Shown: positions 12,848-23,410 of the stretch, in pieces | Position numbering within the stretch: position 1 is the stretch's first letter | Layout: each line of letters begins with the position of its first letter | Translations under genes and position numbers: made by a program | NCBI GenBank assembly: GCA_963921825.1 | Contig: OY997590.1 | Span: 47,261,039-47,325,038, forward strand | Direction: 5' to 3' | Length of the DNA stretch: 64,000 bases | Origin: Erodium maritimum | Lineage: Eukaryota > Streptophyta > Magnoliopsida > Geraniales > Geraniaceae | The notes under the pieces: generated by a model | Told to the model about the DNA's origin: nothing | Databases searched by the model: none | The model's input: only the letters and a program-made list of their open reading frames with translations

Positions 12848-13003
12848 TTGTCGTGCCTGGAAGCCGTGTCTGCGGGGTCGTTGCTGCTGGTCGTTGCTGG
12901 TTCTGGAAACGACACAATCGGTCGTGTCTGGCGCCAACGGCTAGTCGGTTGGCTAGTCACGACCCGCCACGTGGCGACGCCGACTCCCATAGTGCCCAAC
13001 AGT

Positions 13004-13016
13004 TTTCTATAAATTC
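13004..13016 (+). promoter_or_regulatory. TATA box of the Harbinger transposase
   Basis: CTATAAATTC at about 13006-13015, about 105 bp before the transposase ATG, is the only good TATA element in the 5' region. Confidence 0.5.
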
Positions 13017-13118
13017 AGATCTGCCCCAATTGAAATCTCACTTCTCCTCTCTTCTTTCAAGCTTCTATTCATCTATTCCTCTCCAAATCCTATAGTTTTT
13101 CATATTCTATTTTTTTCG

Positions 13119-14458
13119 ATGGCGAATCTTCCGACGCTAGACGAGATGAAGCAAATGACAGAAGAACAAATAGACGCCGCGGTGGATAGGTATCTGGAGG
13201 CAACACAACAAGCATTGGAGGATCAACTGATGGCAGCCGTACAGCCAATGAGTGAGGATGATGATGAGGCCGAGAGCTCATTGTCGGCGCCGAGACCCAA
13301 GCGAAGAGTGATTGAGCGCAACCGCGAAGATGCACACGAAGGGCTGATCCGTGACTACTTCGCGCCTCAACCGGTGTACAGCGAGCAACAATTTCGGCGA
13401 CGGTTCCGGATGTCGAGGGACATGTTCATCCGGATCATGAATGGTTTGAGTGGCCGGTACGCCTACTTCCGTAACGGAAAGGATGCTACGGGGAGGGCCT
13501 CTTTCACTCCACACCATAAGTGCACGGTAGCACTTCGTCAGCTCTGTTATGGAAGTCCAGCCGATGCTTGCGACGAGTATTTGCGAATGGCGGAGACCAC
13601 TGCGCTGGACTGCCTGAAGAAGTTTTGCATTGGCGTCGTCAAGGTGTACGGTCGGACCTATCTACGACGCCCGACCGTGGACGATACAAAACGGTTGTTG
13701 CGAATCAACGAAGAGCGCGACTTTCCGGGGATGTTAGGGAGCCTGGACTGCATGCATTGGGATTGGAAGAACTGTCCTGTGGCATGGGTGCACAGTTCGC
13801 AAGTAGGGACCACGGGAACGTCCCCACAATCATGCTCGAAGCCGTAGCATCCCAAGACCTTTGGATCTGGCACGCTTTCTTCGGGACACCGGGCTCCAAC
13901 AATGACATCAACGTGCTCAATAGGTCTACACTATTCTCCCAAGTAGTAAAAGGCTTCGCCCCAGATGTGAAGTTCAAGATCAGCGGTAGAGAATACGAAA
14001 CCCCGTATTACTTGACAGCTGGAATCTATCCTGCTTGGGCAACATTTGTGAAGTCCATACCTGTTCCACAAACGCCGAAACAACGATGCTTTACTAGATA
14101 CCAAGAGGCGTGTAGGAAGGACATCGAACGAGCGTTTGGAGTTCTACAGGCCCGGTTTCACATCGTTACTCGCCCGGGTCGAATGTGGGATAGGGGCTCA
14201 CTCGCAATTATCATGACTGCTTGTGTGATCCTACACAACATGATCGTTGAGGATGAGCGTAGGCCGTGGCCCACTGATCCGCTTGCAGATCTTGTTGTCC
14301 CGGACCACACCGTACGTAGAGGACCACCCCCAGCGGTGACCAACGACAGTATCTTGGGCCATAGAGCAAGGATTCGGGATCGGAATGTTCATCACCAACT
14401 CCACGATGATCTCATCGAACACATTTGGGCAAAATTTGGAGATGGAGGCCGCAATTAA
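13119..14458 (+). pseudogene. Harbinger (HARBI1/ALP1-like) DDE transposase, one frameshift
   Basis: The N-terminal frame from ATG 13119 gives an acidic leader, then the HTH-like block (SEQQFRRRFRMSRDMFIRI, about residues 89-107) and the first catalytic Asp in GSLDCMHW (codon 13746, residue 210). A one-base loss around 13785-13795 shifts the frame. The rest, read in the next frame, contains RDHG, LEAVASQDLWIWHAFFG, the second Asp in NDIN (codon 13904) and the catalytic Glu in KDIERAFG (codon 14126), and stops at 14458. All three DDE residues are preserved, so the copy appears only recently inactivated. A domesticated ALP1-type host gene is unlikely because the TIRs and target duplication are intact. 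Confidence 0.9.
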
Positions 14459-14652
14459 ATATTAATCAGCAACGTTAATGTAATTTCTATTTTGTTTGTA
14501 ATACAAAAATAGTTATGCAATTCGTATTTGGGTTTAATTAAAAGTGTCACAAATATTTGAGTGCTTTTTTTAATTTACTGAAACTGTGTAGACACTACTC
14601 CTGACACTGTGTAGACACTACCATTGGAGGAGCAGTGTCTGGAAGCAAAAAA

Positions 14653-14699
14653 CAATGGTTAGACACTGCTCATAGACACTGCACAGTGTCTAACCATTG
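14653..14699. repeat. Perfect subterminal hairpin, 3' end of Harbinger element
   Basis: Arms CAATGGTTAGACACTG (14653-14668) and its exact complement (14684-14699) enclose a 15-nt loop. The right arm overlaps the TIR. Together with the 5' hairpin, both transposon ends can fold. Confidence 0.9.
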
Positions 14700-14711
14700 G
14701 AGATGCTCTTA

Positions 14712-14949
14712 AAAGTCATAATTATTGCAATACCAACAACGTCTGAGCATATCTTAATCACAAACCCAAATCACCAAAGAAAAAAAAAATTAACATGAAA
14801 CTAAGAAGTTGCTCCAAATATTTAGCTCCCAACTCAGAAGTTGCTATCTCTTTAAAGCTTACCCTTATTGAGCATGTAGCTCAAACCAAATCAATTATAT
14901 GCAGCCACAAATTTGATCCTAATATTTACAGCTGAAGATGATATAGAGG
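14712..14949. other. AT-rich spacer, no feature seen
   Basis: No open frame, inverted repeat or known repeat was recognised between the Harbinger element and the gypsy LTR. The left edge of that LTR could lie anywhere near 14930-14960. Confidence 0.5.
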
Positions 14950-16628
14950 AGCTACGCAACAACTACTTCGACGGAACTTACAACAAATACGACTCCGTCT
15001 CCCCTCGCCCGCGCAGATCTAGAGAAGACGAATGGTTGAGTCTGGAACCACCGTGGAGTGTTTCGCACATCTAGAACCTCCAGTGAGCCGAGAGCTGAAA
15101 TCCAGGAACTCAAATCCGTGGAGGGCTTCGAGATTTGGAACCTCCATCGAAAGCCCAACATCGGAGAAGACGTCGCGTGCAACCAGATCTTCTCAAAGGA
15201 GAAGGCGAGTGTCACGGTTACGTGCGGAGGAAGATGGTTTGAATTTGAATAAAGAAGCGCGCGAGATCAAAACACTGCGTTTGGGTAAGTGACCGAGTGA
15301 CGTGGCGAGCGCGACCAACTGTCTTAACCTGTGGCGTGCAACGTGGAGAGGAGGTCTAGTCAGCATCGTCTTCGCACGTCTGGGCGAGCTGTCCTGCAAG
15401 TTGGCACGGGAAATGCGGATCGAAGAATTGGAACTCGAGGAGTATATAGATAGGGAGAGAGAAGTTAGTTAGGGCGTCTTGTTGATTGTACTTCTCAATT
15501 CTTGGCTGTAACTCTCTCTATAATCCTTTCTTCAAATCAATAAAGCTCCATTTTCGCCATTGTTGAGTTCTCAAGCTTCATAAGCTTGACAGTGGTATCA
15601 GAACTTCAATCCAGCGCCTACACAATGTCTGGAGTTGATGAAACACCTATACCACCTTCCTTGGAGGATCTTCGCACAGAAATGGAGAATCTCAAGCACG
15701 TCATGGAGCTCCTTCTTCTCGAGCGAGCTTAGGTGCCTCCAGCACTTCTAGATCTGGTTCCCCAGCCTCACAGCAGCAGCAACCGGATCCTGGACCTCAA
15801 GATCGGGACAAATCTGTCAGAGGATGGCTGCGTAAAGCATCCTTGTAAAGCATCCTTGTATTTCTCTTATTATGATGTTCCTGAGGATCACATAGTTTGT
15901 TTGGCCTTGATTCAACTGACAGGACCTGCTGAGATTTGGTTTGCTGAGTACTCAATGCTTAGGGGTGTGATCTGGTGGGCACAGTTCTGTCAGGATCTCA
16001 GTTGGAAGTTTGAGGCCTTGGGACATGATGATGTGCAGATTGAGTTTAAGAACTTGAGGCAAACTGGTTCTGTGCAGGAATTTGAGTATGCTTTTGGGGA
16101 GCTGAAGGTGTTGATGTTGGCCAGGAATCCATTTCTGATTGAGGATGACTTCATATCCAACTTCATTGGTGGTCTCAGACCCAATCTCAGGTCTGGTGTG
16201 CAAATGATGAGTCCTAATACACCCTCTCATGCTATGTATCTGGCCAGGCATGAGGAGAGTCGAATTCTCTCTTTGGGGTTGCCTCTTGGCCAAAGAGCTG
16301 CTATGGCTTGTCCTGCAAGAGGAAATACTCCCCAATCCTTTAGGCCAAGGTATCAACCTCCTGTGATCCAAAGGTTTCTCAATCCTAGACCTCCCCAGGA
16401 AGGTTCTGCAGCTACTAGACCCATGGGAGACCCATGGGATGAAAGGGCTAGGAAAAGGCTCTGTTATACTTGCCCAGCCAAGTACACAAGAGATCATGTT
16501 TGTCCGAACAAGAATAAATTGTACATTATCACCAAAGAGGAGGCTGATGAGCTGTTTGGTGACACTGAATCAGAGGCTTCTGAGGTTATTGAGAAGGAGA
16601 CTTCCAAGGATGGGGTACAAACTTGTAT

Positions 16629-17078
16629 TATATATATGGTAGCTATCCAGTAAAAACCACTCTTATTGTGGAAACAACAAACCAATCTAAGACACAGGAT
16701 GCGGTCAGAGTGATGTCAGCAGAGCCCGCGCGCGTGCGCGTGTTGACCACGCGCGCGCGCGGGTGCTGATCGTTTACAAGCACAGTGCTGAAAGTTTGGT
16801 ACAAATGCAAACAATCAGCACTGTGCGCGCAAGCGATCAGCACCGTGCTACGCAAACTATCAGTACTGTGCACGCGCGCACCAGCAACGCACGTGCCCAC
16901 GTGTCAGCACCTGGTGAGTTCGTAGTTTGCACAATAAGGTGAGGTGTTTTATATATTTATTGTCCACGTGTCAACATCTGGTGCGCTCTGCTGACATCAC
17001 TTTGGGGGGATCCTATGGCTCAGATTGGTTCGTAGTTTGCACAATAAGGGGTGGTTTGTACCTGATACTAACTATATA
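16629..17078 (-). mobile_element. (TA)n-associated TIR element, chimeric copy A
   Basis: Starts GGTAGCTATCCAGTAAAAACC, the complement of the right end of copies B, D and E, and ends GGTTTGTACCTGATAC, the complement of their left end. An additional internal end sequence at about 16918-16955 shows it is a fusion of one copy and part of another. The interior is very rich in alternating GC (for example 16730-16760) and has CACGTG motifs. Confidence 0.75.
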
Positions 17079-17085
17079 TATATAT

Positions 17086-17445
17086 AGAGTTGGTATCAAA
17101 TACAAACCACCCCTTATTGTGCAAACTACGAACTCACCAAGTGCTGACACGTGGGCGCGCGCTACTGGTGCGCGCGCACAGTGCTGACACGTGGCGCGCA
17201 TAGTGCTAATAGTTTGGGCGCACATTGCTAATAGTTTGGCACTGTGCTAAACTATTAGCATTGTGCGCGCCAAACTATTAGCACCGTGCGCGTGCGTGGT
17301 CAACACGCTCACGCGCGCGGGCGGAGGCGCGCGCGAATCTGCCACGTGTCAGCATCGCGCGCGCTCTGCTGACGTCACTTTGACCGCATCCTTTGGCTTA
17401 AATTGGTTCGTAGTTTGCACAATAAGGATGGTTTTTACTGGATAG

Positions 17446-17451
<6 letters not shown>
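17086..17451 (+). mobile_element. (TA)n-associated TIR element, copy B
   Basis: About 366 bp. The left end GAGTTGGTATCAAATACAAACC and right end are imperfect inverted repeats whose conserved core is CTTATTGTGCAAACTACGA. The interior repeats GCTGACACGTGG in inverted order, so most of the element can fold on itself. It is bounded by (TA)n on both sides (17072-17085 and 17453-17501). No coding capacity. Confidence 0.85.

Positions 17452-17452
<1 letters not shown>

Positions 17453-17501
<49 letters not shown>
17453..17501. repeat. (TA)n microsatellite
   Basis: About 24 TA repeats between copy B and the 12-bp flank repeat. Confidence 0.95.
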
Positions 17502-17502
<1 letters not shown>

Positions 17503-17649
17503 CAAACTTGTATCTTTCGTACGAAATACAAACTATCAATTTGGACCCTTGAATTACAGAATCAAAGATCCAGATTTAAACAAAAATCATTAATGACAGA
17601 ATCATTAATGCATATATTTTTAATTAATTTCGTAATCAATCACCCCCTA

Positions 17650-19024
17650 TGTTGGGTCTCGAGGTAGGGTTGGAGATGAACCAACTCGCAGCGGAAAATC
17701 AATGAAAACCAAGAGACGATTAAAACCATGAAACAACTAACAAAGAATGGATTCACAAGAGAAAAATTCAGCACTATTTCTTACTAAAACAAGAACACCG
17801 GGTAACGAATGATTGGCTTGAGTATCCAAGACGCCTACGTATCCACATGGGAACCAAAGCCACGTAGTTCTTCTCTTGGAGGACTCAAGAACAAAAAATG
17901 GAGGTGGGAGCTTGCCAAACCCGAAATTGTAGGGAGAGAGGGAGATAAGTTGTGTTTCCTCTTCTTGTCTTATGTTTGTTATGCTGAAAAAAGATGACTT
18001 AAACATAACAAACCCCATACTTGTCCAACTAAAAGCACGAGACAAATATGATGTCAAGTAAGGTGTAAATATGACAAAGTATGACTAGACAAGATGAGGT
18101 TAGGTGGTGAATCACCAACACCTTAATCCTTGTCTTGCTTACTTAGTACTAATTAATCAAGACTTGATTAATTAGTTCCATGGGCCTTGGTTGCATGAGC
18201 CTCTTGGAACATGGCCCATGGCCATTCCCAACGAGGTCCCGTGATGCGCTCATCGCCTCCAAGCCTTCCATACCGGAAATGTCCAACATTATCCGACGTG
18301 ATCAATCACAAGACTCCAAGCCTTGTCTCGATCCGTAATGTCCTATTCACTTACGGGCACATGACCCAAAACCCAGTTTTGGTCATGTCCCGAGACAACT
18401 CCCTTTTGGCCATTCTCCATAAATGCGTCAATGAGTTTCATCCTCCGCTGTGACCCTTAGGTTTATGCATGTCAATAGATCAACGTAAAATCCCATTTTA
18501 CTTGATCCTATTTAAGTGGCAACTAACGAGACTTTAGTATTGCCTGACACTGCATAACGAATCGACCCTGTCGATTCTAACCTTTCCGTCGTCTATGTCA
18601 CTATCCTTTATCTCGGATATCCTGATTGAGATAAGGCATAAAGCCGTCATCCTTATTATTCTCAATCACTGTTCCTTGATATGTGAGATGACTGAATATA
18701 TGATACCCAGTATCATGTGCATGGTCATGCTATTCTTTCAGTCACTCTCGATCAAGCGGCCGAGAGCCGATATCTTTCCCATACCGTAGTATGAGGGATA
18801 AATCCCTTAGCCGTCTTTCGTGTCACTCATGCAGTCCATCCCCAATCCAATCTTGGCCGTTATGGAAGCCCTGTAACGGACAACGTTTGGCTCAGGTCAA
18901 ACTCAGTTGTTTACTGGATAACGATCACAATGACTCCTTGGTCTAAGGATACATGACAAGCTACGACAATTAATATGTTCATGACTTGATCTATGGCACA
19001 TATTCATGTCGGGTCGTCTAATAT
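17650..19024 (-). repeat. Copia LTR, truncated (3' LTR of the minus-strand element)
   Basis: Matches the whole LTR at 24568-26255 from its outer end as far as about 19020, then passes directly into RNase H coding sequence on minus. It carries an antisense open frame (around 18211-18453) that is repeated in the other LTR copies. Confidence 0.85.
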
Positions 19025-21779
19025 GGATTCACCTGAGCCAAATAACGTGTTGTCGTAAAATGGATTCACCGGGCTGGATGGGTTTTTTTATTACACCCAA
19101 CCCTGCCGTGAATTTCCAAATCCACATAGCCTCCTTAGCTGCCTCTACAACATCCATGTACTTGGCCTCTGTAGTAGATTCGGCAATGGTATCTTGCTTT
19201 ACGCTCTCCCAGCTAAAGCTCTGTCATTCAGCGTAAACACATATCCTGACTGACTTCCAAAGTCATCTAGATTTGTCATCGAAAATTAGCGTCTACTCAT
19301 CCTTCGACGACTAGTTCAGCATCATCTTTCCCCCGAGTTAGACTCATGTCTACTGGTACAACATAAGGCTTACGAGACGTTCGGTCTCATACATGTCATG
19401 GCATATATGATCGATCCTGCCGAAGGCGCATAGGATTATCATCATCCTTTTCAGCTCATCAGGTGTCATAGGACATTGAGTCTTGCTGAGATGAATGCCA
19501 TGACTAGTGGGTAAGAGTCCTTTTTTTTAATCGAGCATTAAGAACCTACTCAATGCCTTGTTCACATATGTTCCCTAACTTGAATCCAAGACCCTCTTGG
19601 TGCGATCTCTACATATCTTAATCCCTAAGATATAAGAAGCATCGCCTAAGTCCTTTATTGAAAAACACTTCCTCAACCAAGCTTTAGTCTCGTGCAAGGT
19701 TGGGATGTTGTTTTCAATGAGAACCAGAAAGGTAATCTTGCTCCCACTAGCCTTCTTATAAACGCAACATTCATCCTCGTTCTTGATTAAGCCAAATCCA
19801 ATTACAGCTTCATCAAAACGAAGGATCCAACTCCGAGAAGTTCGTTTCAATCCATAAATGGATTTCAACAACGTATAAATCTTACCCTTATTCTTTGGAT
19901 TGTCAAAACCTTTGGGCCGAGACATACAAACGTACTCAGTCAAATTTCCATTTAGGAAAGCGGTTTTGACATCCAGTTTCCATATCTCGTAATTATAATA
20001 TGCAGTTATGTCACGAATAATTTGGATTGATTTTGACCATAACCACTAGGGAGAAGGTTTCCTCATAGTCAATCCATTGGATCTGCCTATAACCATTTGC
20101 CACTAGTCGAGCTTTGTAGGTCAGAGGGTTTCCGTCCATGTGCATCTTCACCTTGAAGATCCCTTTGCATCCGATGGTTCTCACACCATTGATGGGATAA
20201 ACCAGTTCCCAGTCTCGGTTGTCCGACATGGACTTCATTTCCTCCCTCATGGTGGATCATCGTGATCCACCATGACTTTATTGTCACCTCTGGATACCAT
20301 ATCTTGGAGGTGGACGACTGATCCTTTTAAATCGCCTTGGACCTTTCGGAATTGTAACAGGAATTGGTTCTTACTCTACGACCATCTCTGGCTCCCTTTC
20401 TACTAGGTTGTCAATTGGTTTAGACGGATCTATACCATCCTGAATTTATTCAAGATGCACAGTCCTCCAATGACGTCTTTGGAAACAAAACTCCTTTTCC
20501 ATAAAAACCCCACCTCAAGCACGAACATCATGTTCTCACTGGGTTTGTAGAAGTAGTATGCGCTTGTTGGTTTGGGATACCACACGAAGGTGCATATCTC
20601 AGATCTTGGTTCGAGCTTAGTCGAAACCAAATGTTTCACATAAGCCTCGCAACCACAAATATTTAGGAAGGACCAAGCGGGAATCTTCCCGTACCATTTC
20701 TAAAATGGTGTCCCTTCCACACCCTTCGTCGAAACCCTATTCACCATGAACGCGATAGTCTTCAAAGCATAAACCCAAAAAGAAATCAGGAGATCAGTCC
20801 AACTGATCATGGAACATACCATTGTCTAACAATGTCCGATTTATCCGCTCGGCTACACCTTTCAATTACAGTGTCCCAAGAGGAGTCCATTCCAAAAGGA
20901 TCTCATTCTCGTTTAAATGATCTAATAACTCTGTGGTCAAGTATTTTCCACCTCGATCTAATCGAAGTGTTTTAATACCTTTCCCGAGCTGGTTTTCTAC
21001 TTCAGTCTTAAACTCTTCGAATTCATCAAAAGTTTCAGACTTATGTCTCATCGAATAGACATAACCATATTTACTGTATTAGACAGTAAATGTGATAAAG
21101 TGGCTAAAACCCCTCCTGGCAAGCGAACTTATTGGTCTACACACATCCGAGTGTATTAGCCTCAATAAATTCACCTGTCCTTTCACCGCAACCGATGAAG
21201 GGCGCTTTAGTCATTTTGTCCATAAAAAGAGCCTCACACCTATCAATCGAATTAAATTCGAACGGACTTAAAAGTACGCACTTCCGAAGTGTTGATATGC
21301 GTTTTTGTTTATACGACCCTAATGACAGTGCCTTATAAGAGTTTCGGTTTAAATCGTCGGATTTAGACCTCTTGGCATTAACATTATGAATAGAGCTTGA
21401 GACATTGTTACCCATATCTAATATGTACAATCCTCCAACCATGTTAGCACTAACATAAAACTTATCATTGCATATAATATTGAAAACTCCATTTCCAATA
21501 TTAACATTATATCCTTCCTTGTCAAACACGGATACATATATAATATTCCTACTAAAAGTAGGTATGCAATATACATTATACAATACTAAGACAAAGCCAC
21601 TTGGAAAAGCAAGACTCATGGATCCTACATCAGTTGCCACAACTCTGATGTCTATTCTTGCTTTCCAAACCTCTCCTACTTTCAGCCACTATATGTTAGT
21701 GCATGTGTGAGATTCAGTCTTGGTATCTAATACCCATGAATATTTGGAAATAGAGAGATGTAGCTTTATAGAGTTAATA

Positions 21780-21937
21780 CCGGATGAAGGCACGGTCCCA
21801 CCGCCCTTCCTTAGATCATCCAGGTTTCCTGATGAAGGCGCAGTCCTATTGCCCTTCTTCAGATCATCCACGCTATTTGATGAAGGCGCAGTCCCACTGC
21901 CCTTCTTCAGATCATCCGCGAACTTCCTGTAATTCCG
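21780..21937 (-). repeat. Threefold repeat in copia gag, just after the zinc knuckle
   Basis: Three diverged units of about 57 bp code for DDLKKG.GTAPSS-type peptides of about 19 residues in tandem between the CCHC knuckle and the protease. Such an array is not usual in copia gag as far as I know. Confidence 0.75.
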
Positions 21938-23410
21938 GTTCCAATGACTAGGTTGTTGGCAGTAGAAGCAGACATTCTCAAGTGTCCCATATTTCCCGCC
22001 AAGTGCGCATGGGCCCGCCCTTGCCACTTCCAATTCCCTTGTTGACCATCAGAATATCCTTGGATCCCAGATCCCTGATATATTCTTCAGCAGTTAATGA
22101 CACTTCATGTAACTCTGATATGGTCTTAGAGACAACATTGTCAATGACATATTCTTTGCGTTTAGACTTGAGGGCCATCCTGAAAATTCTGTACCAGTCC
22201 AAATAGTTTGTCCCATTTAGCTTGACCCTGTCAAGAATGGTTTTTTAATGACAAACTATTAATGTTCACTGAATTTGCCACTTGATCTACAACAGATAAA
22301 ATTCAATCAGTAAACTGAATAAATTTTATGAAGATCAAGCTTAAACACCAACAATCGATTCTAAACCTTTAGAATCTGAAACCAAGATCCTTGATTCACT
22401 TGATTAAGCTGAACTAATGCTCACCACTTAATCGAGCTATGTAGGTAGGACTCCATCCAATCACATCCAATGTGACTCTTGGCTAGGGTATGTACTTATG
22501 TACACGGCTTACCCTATCTGTTACCCTAGCTCAACCTCAGGCTGAGAATCATAGTCGGGTCCACCAATTTTCAACTATGGCCCGTCACTATGTAGGTGCT
22601 CCGCTAATGCGCACGACACCCACACATGTCATCTAAACCTACTACCCCGCTTTCCCATGGATACTCCGCTAATGCGCATGACACCCATAGGACGGGGAGG
22701 TAGTAAGGTGTTGATGAATGGGAGGTATCAGACATGACCCATTTTTTACTTGTTCGGTTGTGTTCAAAACTTTGGCACATCTTAGATGCGATGAGCACAC
22801 CAACTACATTCCAAATGCAACGATGCCTCAAATTACATCCAATGTAATTCTTCCTTTGAACCCGTAAACTACATCCAATGCAATGACGGTTCTAAGGGTT
22901 CACAAACAAGGATTAAACTTCCAATTTTATCTTTGCATGTGAGGTGATATGCTCGGTAAATAAAGTTAAAGCATGCAATTCTAAAACACATAGAATTAAT
23001 CATGCATAAGCTAAACCAAGCATAAAGCGATAAATGTGCACATAATAGCCCCCTAAAGTAACTCCCACTAGCTTCTTGAGCTCCATTGACTCCAAGCCGA
23101 TGCCAACACCCGAAAATCAACCAAATGACCTTTTCACACTTTCTTCGTCTTGAGCAAAAAATTACAATTTAATACACGACTCGCAGGTCGGGAATAAATA
23201 AATATTATAAATAAGTGGTTCGATGACCACATCTCGAAAGAATAATTACACGCTAACTCTAACGACTCGTAGGCCGTGAAAAGCGATATATAATTAAAAC
23301 GAGCTCGGGGCTATAATGTGCACCATGCAAACATCACATCACACATCGTGTTATCAAACAATCATGTGATTTTCCGGTTTTATTAAATAGCCAAATTTCG
23401 AAATTTTTTG

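Larger units (their letters stand above)
12774..14708 (+). mobile_element. PIF/Harbinger DNA transposon with TTA target duplications
   Basis: Terminal inverted repeats GAGCAGCTCCAACGG (12774) and, read from the right end, GAGCATCTCCAATGG (14708 leftward) match at 13 of 15 positions. They are flanked by TTA at 12771-12773 and 14709-14711, the typical Harbinger target duplication. The element is 1935 bp and contains a single transposase gene. The second, Myb/SANT-like ORF used by many PIF/Harbinger elements is absent. Subterminal regions are full of GTGTCT/AGACAC motifs, plausible transposase binding sites. Confidence 0.95.
16617..17513. repeat. 12-bp direct repeats flanking the (TA)n element block
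   Basis: ACAAACTTGTAT occurs at 16617-16628 and again at 17502-17513, exactly bracketing the block of TIR elements and (TA)n. This could be a target duplication or a chance of the local sequence. Confidence 0.6.
14950..17649 (+). mobile_element. Ty3/gypsy retrotransposon remnant: 5' LTR, PBS and gag
   Basis: The LTR ends ...CTTGACA at 15591 and is followed by the primer site TGGTATCAGAAC at 15593, matching initiator tRNA-Met. Within the LTR, a TATA box (GTATATAGATA near 15440) and AATAAA (near 15538) fit U3 and R. Gag-like sequence spans about 15625-16620, with Retrotrans_gag motifs (AEIWFAEY, VQEFEYAFGEL, FIGGLRP) and a zinc knuckle reading CYTCPAKYTRDHVC. No protease, RT or integrase follows: the element is interrupted by (TA)n-flanked TIR elements at 16629-17501 and ends at the copia LTR at 17650. 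Left boundary uncertain. Broken fossil, with at least a few breaks plus loss of all of pol. Confidence 0.8.

Noticed and set aside
13119-14458. Domesticated ALP1-like host gene
   Set aside because: Intact TIRs, a TTA duplication and a frameshift show an ordinary Harbinger transposon copy.
22210-23400. Minus-strand ORFs of 74-83 aa in the copia leader as genes
   Set aside because: They lie in the untranslated leader between LTR and gag, have no motifs and are no longer than expected by chance.
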